64,000 nt of DNA from Microbacterium sp. 2FI (GCF_005502885.1 NZ_SCMR01000009.1:1-64000), one strand, 5' to 3'; numbered from the stretch's first letter, positions 16,436 to 25,071 are shown. Translations and numbers: made by a program. The notes: generated from the sequence alone by a model not told the origin.

Positions 16436-17382
16436 AGCGGGGCCTCCAGGTTCTCCGAGCTCTCACCGGACGTCGGCGAGAGGGTTGTGGTGATGCGCAC
16501 GTCGGCGGGTCGCACGAAGCGTGCGAACCACTCCACGATGCGCGGGGTCGTCTGCTCCCAATAGCGGTCGTAGGCCGCGTAGTGCGACGTGTGCCGCTGC
16601 ATGATGAGCTGCTTCGGCCCGCGTGCCGCGGCGTAGAGCGCCTCCGCGTGATCGGTGGGCGTCGTGGCGTCCGCCTCGACGCCGATGACCAGCAGCGGCG
16701 TCGTCAGCCGGGCGGCGGCGTCGATGGGGCGGTAGGCGAGGATCTCCTCGGCGCTGGAGAGCGAGATCGCGGTGGGGATCCGGTCGTCGACATCGGCCTT
16801 GATCGTGGTGGTGCGACGCTCGGGCGTCGGCACCATGATCTCCTCGCGCGGGTGCACCAGCCGGCCTCGACCGGTGCTCACGCGCTGGCGGCGGTCCTCC
16901 TCGAGCGCTGCGAGGAACGCGAGCCACTCGTGCTCCTGTCGCATGCGGTGGAGCCAGTCCGTGCCGTCGGCGACGGGAACCTGGCTCACCGCAGCCTTGA
17001 CGCGCGGGTCGGCATCGGCGAGCAGGACGGCGTTGCCGCCGCCGGTTCCCCCCGTGCCGAACACGCCGATCGCGTCCGCGACGACATCGTCGCGGGTGGT
17101 CAGGTAGGTGACCGCGTTGACGAGGTCCTGCAGCTGACGTGACGGCGAGAGCACCCCGCGATCACCGTCCGAGTCGCCGAAGCCGCGGTAGTCGAAGACG
17201 AGGACGGCGAAGCCGGCTGCCGTGAGCGCCTCGTGGTACCGCACGTAGAGCTTGGCGTCCTTCAGACCCAGCCAACCCGGCCCCTGCACGATCGCCGGGT
17301 AAGGCCCCGCGGTGTCGGGGGTGCGCCAGAGGGCCGCCAGGCGATCCCCCTCGCTGAAGAAGTCGACCTCTGTGGTCTGCAT
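16432..17382 (-). CDS. Alpha/beta hydrolase with Thr at the nucleophile position
   Basis: A 316-residue alpha/beta-fold hydrolase related to dienelactone-hydrolase and X-Pro-peptidase-like proteins. It has the oxyanion region VQGPGWLG, FDYRGFGDSDG, a probable acid in VIGVEADATTPTDH and the catalytic His in RHTSHYAAY. The nucleophile elbow, normally G-x-S-x-G, reads GTGGTGGGN at residues 109-117, so Thr113 replaces Ser. It may be a Thr-dependent hydrolase, a lyase or a non-hydrolytic member. It is first in the 17.4-11.1 kb operon, with GGAAGG upstream of the ATG and a perfect operator palindrome about 60 bp away. Confidence 0.8.
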   Translation of the reverse strand: MQTTEVDFFSEGDRLAALWRTPDTAGPYPAIVQGPGWLGLKDAKLYVRYHEALTAAGFAVLVFDYRGFGDSDGDRGVLSPSRQLQDLVNAVTYLTTRDDVVADAIGVFGTGGTGGGNAVLLADADPRVKAAVSQVPVADGTDWLHRMRQEHEWLAFLAALEEDRRQRVSTGRGRLVHPREEIMVPTPERRTTTIKADVDDRIPTAISLSSAEEILAYRPIDAAARLTTPLLVIGVEADATTPTDHAEALYAAARGPKQLIMQRHTSHYAAYDRYWEQTTPRIVEWFARFVRPADVRITTTLSPTSGESSENLEAPL

Positions 17383-17442
17383 GGGTGAAGGACCTTCCGG
17401 TGGAGACGGTGGCGCGAACCTCGCGCAGATTCATCATTGCGC

Positions 17443-17458
17443 ATTCTGGATCCAGAAT
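17443..17458. promoter_or_regulatory. GntR-type operator, best copy (ATTCTGGATCCAGAAT)
   Basis: A perfect 16-bp palindrome lies in the divergent region between the alpha/beta hydrolase operon (ATG 17382) and the F420 importer operon (ATG 17600), followed by CCAGTATTG. The core TGGATCCA recurs at 24115, 24136, 25057 and 38080. I recall VanR-type FCD regulators using a core like ATTGGATCCAAT, which supports a GntR/FCD reader. Confidence 0.75.
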
Positions 17459-17599
17459 CCAGTATTGTTTCCAACACGTCGGACAAGCACTGACGACGAC
17501 CGCCGATCGGACTGATCGGCTGAAGCGAGCCCGGGACTGGGCCGCGTGTCGCCGACACCGTCGGATAAACCGCGCACGCTCACACATCCCGGAGGAATC

Positions 17600-18598
17600 A
17601 TGCTCAACTCGCCCATCCGCCACGGCGCCGCCCTCTCGCTGCTCATGGCAGCCGGAGCCGTCGCACTCGCCGGCTGCGCTGCACCGCCCTCCGTGGCGTC
17701 GGAGGGGGCTCCCGCCTCCGAAGCCCGCTATCCGCTCACGATCGACAACTGCGGAGCAGAACTCACCTTCGACGAGGCACCGGAGCGCGTCATCACGATC
17801 AAGTCGTCGACCCTCGAACTGCTGCTCGCCCTCGGCCTCGCAGACCGCATCGTCGGCAGCGCCTTCAGCGACGGCCCCCTGCCCGACGCTCTGTCGGCCG
17901 GCGCGGAAGACATCGACGTCCTGTCCGACAAGGTGCCCTCGCAGGAGGTCGCGATAAGCGCCGAACCCGACCTGATCTTCGGAGGGTGGGAATCGAACTT
18001 CTCGGCGGAGGGCGTCGGCGAACGCGAGTCCCTCGCCGCCCTCGGTGTCACCGGCTACGTCGCCCCGGCTGCGTGCAAGGGCCCGGGGTACATGCCCGAC
18101 CCGCTCACCTTCGACACCGTCTTCGCCGGGTTCGAGGAAGCGGGCGCGATCTTCGGGGTCCCGGATGCCGCGAACGAGCTCGTCGCGCAGCAGCGTGCGG
18201 CCCTCGCCGACGTCACGCCGAGCGATGACGGGCTCAGCGCCCTCTGGTACAGCTCCGGCACCGACACCCCGTACGTGGGCGCGGGGATCGGCGCCCCGCA
18301 GATGATCATGACGGCTGCAGGACTGAGCAACGTCGCGGCAGACGTGCGCGACACCTGGACGGCGATGGGCTGGGAGGCCGTCGTGGCCGCCGACCCCGAT
18401 GTGATCGTGCTCGTGGATGCCGCGTGGAACACCGCGGCGTCGAAGATCGACCTCCTCGAGTCGAACCCGGCGACCGCCGCGCTCCCTGCTGTCCGAGACG
18501 AGCGGTACGTCGTGATCGACTTCCCCGCCACGGAGGCGGGGGTGCGCAACGTCGACGCCGTGGCATCCATCGTCGACCAGCTCGAATCGATGGACTGA
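17600..18598 (+). CDS. Putative F420-0 ABC importer, substrate-binding lipoprotein
   Basis: A 332-residue binding protein of the FecB/BtuF fold. The signal peptide ends in LAGC near residue 24. Domain landmarks include PERVITIKSSTLELLLALGLADRIVG and a C-terminal VLVDAAWNTAASKIDLLESNPAT. Closely similar proteins next to CofC/CofE genes have been proposed to import F420-0 or a precursor. That role is a context-based proposal in the family, not a biochemical proof. GGAGG lies 5 nt before the ATG. Its stop overlaps the permease start (TGATG). A siderophore or cobalamin role is the alternative, but no such genes are near. Confidence 0.8.
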   Translation: MLNSPIRHGAALSLLMAAGAVALAGCAAPPSVASEGAPASEARYPLTIDNCGAELTFDEAPERVITIKSSTLELLLALGLADRIVGSAFSDGPLPDALSAGAEDIDVLSDKVPSQEVAISAEPDLIFGGWESNFSAEGVGERESLAALGVTGYVAPAACKGPGYMPDPLTFDTVFAGFEEAGAIFGVPDAANELVAQQRAALADVTPSDDGLSALWYSSGTDTPYVGAGIGAPQMIMTAAGLSNVAADVRDTWTAMGWEAVVAADPDVIVLVDAAWNTAASKIDLLESNPATAALPAVRDERYVVIDFPATEAGVRNVDAVASIVDQLESMD

Positions 18599-19683
18599 TG
18601 TCGCACGCGCCCATGCTCGTGGCTCCGGCAGCTGCCGGAGCCACGGGGGCGCCCGCGCCGGAGCGCGGCGCGCGGCGACCCGCACGCGCGGCCGCCTGGA
18701 TCGCCGGCCTCACGATGCTGCTCGCCGTCTCGGTGCTGGTGGCGGTGACGATCGGCCCGGCGAGCCTCGCACCCGCCGACACCCTGTCGAGCGTGCTCGC
18801 CCGCATGGGTCTCGGCGACTCCGCCCTCACCGCTGTTCAGGACGGGATCGTCTGGGAGCTGCGGATGCCGCGCGTGCTCACGGCCGCAGCCGTCGGCGCA
18901 GGACTGGCGATCTGCGGCGTGGTCATGCAGGCGCTCACGCGCAACCCGCTGGCCGACCCGTACCTGCTGGGGCTGTCGGCGGGCGCGTCGGTCGGCGCCG
19001 TGATCGTGATCGTCCTCGGTGCGGCCGTCGTGCTGCCGTTCGCGGCATTCGTGGGTGCCGTGGCCGCGCTCGCCGCCACGCTCGCACTCTCGCGGGCCGG
19101 GGGCGCGATGACCCCGACACGCACGGTGCTGGCCGGACTCGCCGTGTCGGCGGTGTTCGGAGCCGTCACGAGTCTCGTCATCTTCTGGTCGTCGACCGGA
19201 GACAGCTATCGCGAGATCCTCAACTGGCTGCTGGGCTCGCTAGCCGGGACCGACTGGGGCTCGGTGGCCATCGCCGCCGGCGCTGTGGCCGTCTTCGGTC
19301 TGCCGCTCGTGGCGAGCGCGCGCACCCTGGACTCCTTCGCGTTCGGCGATACCGCCGCCGCCGCGCTCGGCGTGAACGTCGGGCGCAGCCGGACGCTGCT
19401 GCTCACGACGACGGCGCTGCTGACCGGAGCCCTGGTGTCGGTGAGCGGCTCGATCGCCTTCGTCGGTCTCGTCCTGCCCCATGCCGTGCGTCTGGTGGTC
19501 GGATCGGGCCATCGGGCGCTGCTGCCCCTGTCGGCACTCGCCGGGGCGGTGTTCCTGGTCTGGGCCGACACGGCCGCGCGCACGCTCTTCGATCCGCGGG
19601 AGCTGCCCGTCGGCATCCTGACCGCCCTCATCGGCGGTCCGGTCTTCGCCTTCCTCCTCGTGCGCAGCAAGGCCGTCACGTGA
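18598..19683 (+). CDS. Putative F420-0 ABC importer, FecCD-type permease
   Basis: A 361-residue permease of the FecCD/BtuC family with about ten hydrophobic helices. Landmarks are the LRMPRVLTAAAVGAGLAICG segment, NPLADPYLLGLSAGASVGA and the coupling region FGDTAAAALGVNVGRSR. The C-terminal FVGLVLPHAVRLVVGSGHR matches BtuC-like proteins. The ATG shares one base with the preceding stop (TGATG), so translation is coupled. Genomic context with CofC, CofE and Fgd favours an F420-precursor substrate. Confidence 0.85.
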   Translation: MSHAPMLVAPAAAGATGAPAPERGARRPARAAAWIAGLTMLLAVSVLVAVTIGPASLAPADTLSSVLARMGLGDSALTAVQDGIVWELRMPRVLTAAAVGAGLAICGVVMQALTRNPLADPYLLGLSAGASVGAVIVIVLGAAVVLPFAAFVGAVAALAATLALSRAGGAMTPTRTVLAGLAVSAVFGAVTSLVIFWSSTGDSYREILNWLLGSLAGTDWGSVAIAAGAVAVFGLPLVASARTLDSFAFGDTAAAALGVNVGRSRTLLLTTTALLTGALVSVSGSIAFVGLVLPHAVRLVVGSGHRALLPLSALAGAVFLVWADTAARTLFDPRELPVGILTALIGGPVFAFLLVRSKAVT

Positions 19684-20477
19684 GCGGGCTGGAAGCCTCG
19701 CGACTGCGATTCACCCGCGGCGGACGACTCATCGTGGACGACGTCGACATCACCGTGCCGACGGGCTCGGTCGCCGCGCTCCTCGGGCCCAACGGCGCCG
19801 GGAAGTCGACGCTCCTCAATCTCATCGCGGGCGTCGACCGGCACGATGCCGGTTCGCGGCGCCTCGATGGCGCCGATCTCGGCGCGATGCGGCCACGCGA
19901 CCGCGCGAAGCGCGTCGCCCTGGTGGAGCAGGAGGTGCAGGGACCCGTGGGGCTGCGCGTCGACGACGTCGTCGCGATGGGACGCACCCCGCACATCGGC
20001 GCGTGGTCCGGACTCGGCGAGGAGGACCGCCGGGTCGTGCGGCGCTGTCTGGAGGACGCCGGAGTGGCGGGCCTCGCCGACCGTCGCTACGCGGACCTCT
20101 CCGGAGGCGAGCGCCAGCGCGTCAACCTCGCGCGCGGTCTCGCGCAGCAGCCGACACTGCTGCTGCTGGACGAGCCGACGAATCACCTCGACATCCGCGC
20201 TCAGCTGTCGACGCTGGGGCTGCTCACCGAGCTTGCGCGTGGCGGCCTCACCGTGCTCGCGGCCCTCCACGACATCGCCCTCGCGGGGACGTACGCCGAT
20301 CACGTGATCGTGCTCGCGGAGGGGCGTGTCGTGGCTGCGGGCGCCCCGTCCGACATCATCGACGAGGCGCTTCTGCGAGATGTCTGGGGCGTCGACGCGA
20401 AGGTGGTCCCGCACCCCGTGAGCGGACGACCGCTCGTGGCGTACGAGGGCGTCGCGCCGACGCCCGCCCGCACCTAG
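19680..20477 (+). CDS. Putative F420-0 ABC importer, ATP-binding protein
   Basis: A 265-residue FepC/BtuD-like ATPase. Walker A is GPNGAGKST, the signature is LSGGERQRV, Walker B is LLLLDEP followed by TNHLDI, and the switch His is in LHDIALA. The GTG start at 19680 overlaps the permease stop by 4 nt. The TAG stop shares bases with the TAG of the convergent fgd gene, so the two operons meet with no spacer. No terminator hairpin is evident between them. Confidence 0.85.
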   Translation: MSGLEASRLRFTRGGRLIVDDVDITVPTGSVAALLGPNGAGKSTLLNLIAGVDRHDAGSRRLDGADLGAMRPRDRAKRVALVEQEVQGPVGLRVDDVVAMGRTPHIGAWSGLGEEDRRVVRRCLEDAGVAGLADRRYADLSGGERQRVNLARGLAQQPTLLLLDEPTNHLDIRAQLSTLGLLTELARGGLTVLAALHDIALAGTYADHVIVLAEGRVVAAGAPSDIIDEALLRDVWGVDAKVVPHPVSGRPLVAYEGVAPTPART

Positions 20478-21490
20478 AGCGAGCGCAGGCGCGGCGCGAT
20501 GTCGCGCTCGAACAGCTCCATGAAGCGCAGCTGATCGTGACCGGGCGCGTGGAAGACGAGGTGATTCATCCCCGCGTCGACGTACGCCCGGATCTGCTCG
20601 ACGACCGCATCCGGATTGGTGCCGACGATCCAGCGCCGCGCGATCTGCTCGATGGGGAGCGCATCGGCTGCCCGCTCCATCTCGACGGGGTCGGTGATCG
20701 AGTGCTTCTGCTCGGGCGAGAGCGACAGCGGTGACCAGAAGCGCGTGTTCTCGAGCGCAGTCGCCTCATCCTCCTCGTACGACAGCTTGATCTCGATCAT
20801 CCGATCGATGGCGTCGAAGTCGCGCCCGGCGGCCTCGGCGCCTTCGCGCAGGGCCGGGATCAGCTTCTCGGTGTACAGCTCCATGCCCTTGCCCGACGTG
20901 CAGATGAAGCCGTCGCCCGTGCGGCCGACGTACTTCGCGACGACGGGCCCGCCGGCGGCGATGTAGACCGGGACTCCGCCTTGAGGCCGATCGTAGATCG
21001 ACGCGTCATGCGTGGAGTAGTACTCCCCCTCGAAGTTCACCCGATCCCCGCTCCAGAGGTCCCGCATGAGGCGGACCGATTCACGCAGCCGTGCGAAGCG
21101 CTCGCGGAACTCGGGCCAGTCCTGCGCACCCGCGCCACGGAATCCGGGCGCGATCTCGTTCAGCGCCTCTCCCGTGCCCACGCCGAGCATGATGCGACCC
21201 GGGTACAGGCACCCCAGCGTCGCGAACGCCTGAGCCATCACCGCGGGGTTGTAGCGGAACGTCGGGGTGAGGACGCTCGTGCCGATGCGGATCGTCTGCG
21301 TCCGCTCGCCGACCGCAGCCATCCAGGCGAGCGAGAACGGGGCATGACCGCCCTGATCCCGCCAGGGCTGGAAGTGGTCGCTGACGGCGACGGATTCGAA
21401 TCCGTGCCGCTCCGCCGCGACGGAGAGTTCGACGAGCTGACGCGGTGCGAACTGCTCCGCCGATGCCTTGTATCCGAGTGTGAGCGTCAC
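20474..21490 (-). CDS. fgd: F420-dependent glucose-6-phosphate dehydrogenase
   Basis: A 338-residue LLM enzyme that oxidises glucose-6-phosphate and reduces F420 to F420H2, the reductant for other F420 enzymes. It follows my memory of Mycobacterium tuberculosis Fgd1 nearly throughout: [20 protein letters not shown] with the active His39, [10 protein letters not shown] with Glu108, CTSGKG with the phosphate-binding Lys201, EQKHSI with Lys262 and ARRWIV with Arg286. A three-residue insertion (GAQ) lies near 121. GTG start overlapping the cofC stop. It is the last gene of the LLM-CofE-CofC-Fgd operon, so F420 reduction is co-expressed with F420 maturation. Confidence 0.93.
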   Translation of the reverse strand: MTLTLGYKASAEQFAPRQLVELSVAAERHGFESVAVSDHFQPWRDQGGHAPFSLAWMAAVGERTQTIRIGTSVLTPTFRYNPAVMAQAFATLGCLYPGRIMLGVGTGEALNEIAPGFRGAGAQDWPEFRERFARLRESVRLMRDLWSGDRVNFEGEYYSTHDASIYDRPQGGVPVYIAAGGPVVAKYVGRTGDGFICTSGKGMELYTEKLIPALREGAEAAGRDFDAIDRMIEIKLSYEEDEATALENTRFWSPLSLSPEQKHSITDPVEMERAADALPIEQIARRWIVGTNPDAVVEQIRAYVDAGMNHLVFHAPGHDQLRFMELFERDIAPRLRSL

Positions 21491-22185
21491 GCGAGGTCCA
21501 ATCTGTTGTGGTGTCCGGTGCGGCCGCGCCCGCGTGATGCGGACGGGACGGGTTCGAGTTCGAGTCGGCGCAGAACGGCCGCAGTGCGAGCACCGGGTCC
21601 GATCCGCCCGACCGTCTCGAGGTCATCGGCGGTGTCCACGTCCGTGCGCAGCGCGAGCGCGACGACGGTCGGCGACAAGGAGGTGAGGTCGACGAATCCC
21701 GCACCGCGATGGCGGGCGGCGGAGTTCGGCCCGAAATGGGCGTGCAGTGGGCATGCGGCATTCGCCGTCGCGAGCGTCGTGCCGTGGCCCTGGACGTCGG
21801 GGACGAAGGCGAGTGGATGCTGGGCGGCCTCGCGCAGAGCGCGCTCGAGGTGCGCCGGCGCCAGCGCGGGCAGGTCGCCCAGCAGCACGGCGGTCGGCTC
21901 GACCGAGCGTCGGCGTGCGTGCGCGACGCCCGCTGCGACAGCGGAGCCGAGACCGCCGCCCGCCGGCTCGGCGACCACCTCGACGCGAACGTCGAGCAAC
22001 GACAGCTCGTCGGGCCGCCCGACCACGATGACCCGCCGCACCGACCGCGCACCCAGCGCGGCGTCGACGGTGTCCAACGCGAACGCTCGGGCGAGCGCCG
22101 CGCGCGTCGGTGCATCGAGAGGCTGAAGCCGCGACTTGGCGCGAGCGAGGGGCTTGATCGGGATGACGACCGTCCACGCCGTCAC
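21487..22185 (-). CDS. cofC: 2-phospho-L-lactate (or PEP) guanylyltransferase CofC/FbiD
   Basis: A 232-residue nucleotidyltransferase that activates 2-phospholactate or PEP with GTP to give the donor used by CofD in F420-0 formation. Recognisable are the N-terminal [14 protein letters not shown] loop, [10 protein letters not shown], the [10 protein letters not shown] segment and [16 protein letters not shown] with the metal-binding Asp. The C-terminus is a short basic tail. It overlaps both neighbours by 4 nt. CofD and the Fo synthase CofG/CofH (FbiC) are not in the window, so either they are elsewhere or CofC serves an imported precursor such as Fo. Confidence 0.88.
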   Translation of the reverse strand: MTAWTVVIPIKPLARAKSRLQPLDAPTRAALARAFALDTVDAALGARSVRRVIVVGRPDELSLLDVRVEVVAEPAGGGLGSAVAAGVAHARRRSVEPTAVLLGDLPALAPAHLERALREAAQHPLAFVPDVQGHGTTLATANAACPLHAHFGPNSAARHRGAGFVDLTSLSPTVVALALRTDVDTADDLETVGRIGPGARTAAVLRRLELEPVPSASRGRGRTGHHNRLDLA

Positions 22186-23087
22186 AGCAGCGACCCCTCA
22201 GGGCGCAGCGCCCCGCGTCGCGACGGAGCGCGCCCGGCTGAACCGGCGGCGTGCCCGGACGACCAGCCTTCGCCGTAGCCGGCGGACCACCCCTCGGCCT
22301 GACCGACGGCACGGCCGTTCGCATAGCCGGCGCGAACGCCTTCTGCGCGCCCGAGCGCGATCGCCTCGTCGGTGCCGAGGCGGAAGAGGTCATCGGCCGC
22401 GCGTCGCACGATGGCGGCGGCGCCGGCGAGGTCGAGGTCGCCGACCAGGTGGCCGAGACCGCTGATGACCGCGACCGGGCATCCGCTGGCCTTGCCCTTC
22501 ACGAGATCGCCCGTCGCGCACAGCTCGTCGGCGATGCAGGGCATGGTCACCGACAGCGGCCGCCCCTCGGCATCCGTCGAACCGCGAAGGTCGTCGAAGA
22601 CGCGCACCCCCGCTGCGCCGATCGCGATGTCGGTCTGACCCTCGCGCCACGGTCGCCCGAGGGTGTCGCTGAGGAGGACCCCCACGCGCGCACCGGTCGC
22701 ACGACGGAGTCCGGCAGCCAGTGCGCGCGCCGACGCGTCGGGATCCTCCGGCAGCAGCAGCACGGTTCCCTCGGGTGTGTTGGATGCATCCACCCCCGCC
22801 GCCGCCGCGACGATCCCGAGCCGATTCTCGACGATGCGGGTCACGCCGCCGGCGTGACGGCGCGACGCCACGACGCGCTCCGTCTCATCGGTGATCGCCT
22901 GCTCGCGGTCATCGGCGGCGACGATCCGTCCCTCCGCCTTCGAGACGATCTTCGACGTGACGATCAGGATGTCGCCGTCGCCGAGCATCCCCTCTGCCGC
23001 GGTCGCGATGAGCGCGACGAGATCGTCGCCGGGCCGCACCTCGGGGATTCCGTCGAGGCGCCGGACGCCGAACCCTGCGGCGCTCAT
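22182..23087 (-). CDS. cofE: Coenzyme F420-0:L-glutamate ligase CofE
   Basis: A 301-residue GTP-dependent ligase that adds the gamma-glutamyl tail to F420-0. The CofE core covers residues 5-240: [54 protein letters not shown] and [18 protein letters not shown]. It lacks the C-terminal nitroreductase-like domain of mycobacterial FbiB. Instead, residues 241-301 form a Gly/Ala/Glu-rich tail with two 16-residue imperfect repeats ([16 protein letters not shown] and [16 protein letters not shown]). The ATG at 23087 overlaps the LLM stop by 4 nt. Confidence 0.9.
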   Translation of the reverse strand: MSAAGFGVRRLDGIPEVRPGDDLVALIATAAEGMLGDGDILIVTSKIVSKAEGRIVAADDREQAITDETERVVASRRHAGGVTRIVENRLGIVAAAAGVDASNTPEGTVLLLPEDPDASARALAAGLRRATGARVGVLLSDTLGRPWREGQTDIAIGAAGVRVFDDLRGSTDAEGRPLSVTMPCIADELCATGDLVKGKASGCPVAVISGLGHLVGDLDLAGAAAIVRRAADDLFRLGTDEAIALGRAEGVRAGYANGRAVGQAEGWSAGYGEGWSSGHAAGSAGRAPSRRGALRPEGSLL

Positions 23088-24076
23088 CGGCTGAGCCTCG
23101 GGAGCACGTCGCGGCCGAAGACCTCGAGCCACTCCGCCTGATTGCGCCCGACGTTGTGCAGGTAGATGCGGTCGAAGCCGAGGTCGACGTATCGCTGGAT
23201 CGCCGCGCGATGGACGTCGGGATCGGCGGAGACGACCATGCGGCCCTCGAAGTCCTCACGTCGGACGGACCGCGCCATCTGCTCGAGATCGAACGGAGAG
23301 CGGATGTCGCTGCGCGAGAACCGCATCCCTCCGTTCGGCCATTCGAGGATCGCGTTCGCCATCGCCTCCTCGTCGGTCGGCGCCCACGAGAGGTGCAGCT
23401 GGAGGACCCTCCGCATGCTGCCCGGGTCGCGCCCCGCCTCGCGGGCGCCTTCGCCGAAGCGTGCGAGCAGGGCGGCGAGGCGCTCGACAGGTGCTCCGGT
23501 CGTGATCAGTCCGTCCGCGATGCGCCCGGCCCGCTTGGCGGTCACGGGACCGGCCGTCGCGACGAGGATCTCGGGCGGGACCGCGGGCATCGTCCACAGC
23601 CGAGTGGACTCGAGGCGGAAGTACTGCCCGGCGTGGCGGACGTCTCGCCCGGCCACCGAGGCGGTGAAGAGCTTGCGGATGAGCTCGACGGCTTCGAACA
23701 TGCGGGCGATCCGCTCGGGAGCCTCGGGCCAGTACTGGCCCACCACGTGCTCGTTGATCGCCTCGCCCGAGCCGATTCCGAGCCAGTGCCGGCCCGGGTG
23801 CATCGCAGCGAGTGTCGCGCTCGCCTGCGCGACGACGGCGGGGTGCATGCGGAAGGTCGGCGTCGTCACTCCCGGGCCGAAGTCGCCGGTCGTGCGCTCG
23901 GCGACGGCTGCGAGAACGCTCCACACGAACGAGGACTGCCCCTGCTGGGGGACCCAGGGCTGGAAGTGATCCGTCGCCATCACACCGGTGAATCCGTGCG
24001 ACTCGGCGATCGCGCTCAGTGCGACCGCCTCTGAAGGCGGCAGCTGCTCGAGCATCGCGGCGTAGCCGATGTGCAC
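23084..24076 (-). CDS. F420-dependent LLM class oxidoreductase
   Basis: A 330-residue LLM enzyme that starts with a GTG preceded by GAGGAGGG; longer readings would include unrelated Cys/Arg-rich sequence. [22 protein letters not shown] and [10 protein letters not shown] parallel the Fgd active-site segments ([14 protein letters not shown]), so F420 is the likely cofactor. The phosphate-binding CTSGKG of Fgd is replaced by [10 protein letters not shown], so the substrate is not glucose-6-phosphate. It resembles F420-dependent dehydrogenases or reductases of unknown substrate. It leads the cofE-cofC-fgd operon, and two TGGATCCA operators lie upstream. Confidence 0.87.
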   Translation of the reverse strand: MHIGYAAMLEQLPPSEAVALSAIAESHGFTGVMATDHFQPWVPQQGQSSFVWSVLAAVAERTTGDFGPGVTTPTFRMHPAVVAQASATLAAMHPGRHWLGIGSGEAINEHVVGQYWPEAPERIARMFEAVELIRKLFTASVAGRDVRHAGQYFRLESTRLWTMPAVPPEILVATAGPVTAKRAGRIADGLITTGAPVERLAALLARFGEGAREAGRDPGSMRRVLQLHLSWAPTDEEAMANAILEWPNGGMRFSRSDIRSPFDLEQMARSVRREDFEGRMVVSADPDVHRAAIQRYVDLGFDRIYLHNVGRNQAEWLEVFGRDVLPRLSR

Positions 24077-24114
24077 GGGACCCTCCTCACTGCGTGGCTC
24101 GCTTCTGCGAGCCG

Positions 24115-24122
24115 TGGATCCA
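24115..24122. promoter_or_regulatory. GntR-type operator core, proximal copy
   Basis: TGGATCCA lies 39 bp upstream of the GTG of the LLM-CofE-CofC-Fgd operon, with poor flanks (CCG...TTG). Its centre is exactly 21 bp from the copy at 24136, about two helical turns, so two dimers could bind the same DNA face. Confidence 0.55.
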
Positions 24123-24131
24123 TTGTCACGT

Positions 24132-24147
24132 ATCCTGGATCCAAAAT
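24132..24147. promoter_or_regulatory. GntR-type operator, distal copy (ATCCTGGATCCAAAAT)
   Basis: This matches the best site (ATTCTGGATCCAGAAT) at 14 of 16 positions, with an intact TGGATCCA core at 24136-24143. It lies between the LLM operon start at 24076 and the stop of the gntR gene at 24251. Confidence 0.65.
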
Positions 24148-24250
24148 GCAAGACAGGCATACCGCACACGCAACAGAGCACCGCCCCCGCGCTGTGCGCA
24201 GGGGCGGTGTCGAAGGGAGAGGGATGCCGAGGGCGGCGTCGCCGAAGCGG

Positions 24251-25015
24251 CTACGTGCGTCGGCCCCGCCCGCGCGTCGCGGCCTCTTCGCGCGCGGCGG
24301 AGTCGGCTTCGAGCAGATCGATGACGGCGTCGCGCACACTCTCGAGATGCGCTCGGAGGACGCCGAGCGCGTGATCCACGTCACCGGCGGCCACGGCCGA
24401 GGTGAGCTCCTCGTGCGAGTGGCTGTGGTTTCCACCCCCGACGAGGCGCCAGCCCAGGACGTACCGGCCGACCTTGAGGCGCAGCTGCTCGATCATCTCC
24501 CACAGCATCGGCCGCCGAGCGGCGTCGTACAGCTCGGCGTAGAACGCCGTCCGGGCTTCGACGAACTCGGTTCCCTCGTTCTCGGCATCCGCCGTCTTGC
24601 TCAACGCGATCAGTCGCGCCAACCGCTCGTCGGTCATGTCGGCCATCGACAGCCGGAGCGCCTCGAGCTCGAGCAGCGTGCGGATCTCGTAGACCTCGCG
24701 AGCGCGTTCGACCGACAGCGACTTGACGACGGCGCCCTTGCGCTCATGGAACTCCACGAGCCCGTCGGCCTCGAGCTGGATGAGGGCCGACCGCACCGGC
24801 AGACGCGAGACGCCGATCAGCTCGGCCAGCGTCTCCTGCCGCAGCTTCTGCCCGGGCGCCAGCGTGCCGTTGAGTATCGCGTCGCGAAGGATGTCGTACG
24901 CCATGACGCCGACCGACCGGTAGCCGGTGGAGAGTCGGCCGGCCAGTTGCTGCAGGGCCTCTGCCCCACTATCATCGGCCGGCTCGGCGAAACCTGGGGA
25001 CGTGCGTGCGCTCAT
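24251..25015 (-). CDS. GntR family regulator, FCD domain
   Basis: A 254-residue transcription factor. An N-terminal winged helix-turn-helix spans about residues 35-100 (AYDILRDAILNGTLAPGQKLRQ, LIGVSRLPVRSALIQLEADG). The FCD ligand domain, about 110-235, has ERAREVYEIRTLLELEALRL, a FYAELYDAARRP segment and GGNHSHSHEEL. Asp and His residues there could form the metal and effector site. FCD regulators typically bind carboxylic acids and release DNA. An operator core lies at 25057-25064 upstream, so it is probably autoregulated. The start fits a leaderless mRNA (TAGATT 8 nt upstream, no ribosome site). I infer that it reads the TGGATCCA sites across the window. Confidence 0.88.
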   Translation of the reverse strand: MSARTSPGFAEPADDSGAEALQQLAGRLSTGYRSVGVMAYDILRDAILNGTLAPGQKLRQETLAELIGVSRLPVRSALIQLEADGLVEFHERKGAVVKSLSVERAREVYEIRTLLELEALRLSMADMTDERLARLIALSKTADAENEGTEFVEARTAFYAELYDAARRPMLWEMIEQLRLKVGRYVLGWRLVGGGNHSHSHEELTSAVAAGDVDHALGVLRAHLESVRDAVIDLLEADSAAREEAATRGRGRRT

Positions 25016-25023
25016 GGGAACCG

Positions 25024-25029
25024 AATCTA
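25024..25029 (-). promoter_or_regulatory. Predicted -10 of gntR, leaderless
   Basis: On the minus strand TAGATT fits the TAnnnT -10 pattern and lies 8 nt before the ATG at 25015. No Shine-Dalgarno sequence is present, so transcription probably begins at or beside the start codon. Confidence 0.45.
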
Positions 25030-25056
25030 ACGGGGTTTGGGCGCAAAGGCGACTAT

Positions 25057-25064
25057 TGGATCCA
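25057..25064. promoter_or_regulatory. GntR-type operator core upstream of gntR
   Basis: TGGATCCA with flanks CTAT and GTAT matches the best site at 12 of 16 positions. It lies about 42-49 bp upstream of the gntR start, in the gap after the Lrp gene stop. Autoregulation is the simplest reading. Confidence 0.6.
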
Positions 25065-25071
25065 GTATTCG

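Noticed and set aside
11121..17382. Rut-type pyrimidine degradation operon
   Set aside because: LLM, RidA and alpha/beta hydrolase recall RutA, RutC and RutD, but there is no RutB, RutE, RutF or RutG. The LLM protein lacks close resemblance to RutA, and a cyclic amidohydrolase is present.
17600..20477. Siderophore or vitamin B12 ABC importer
   Set aside because: Fold and permease class fit, but no siderophore, haem or cobalamin genes or Fur/DtxR-like site were seen. CofC, CofE and Fgd are adjacent and share the operator.
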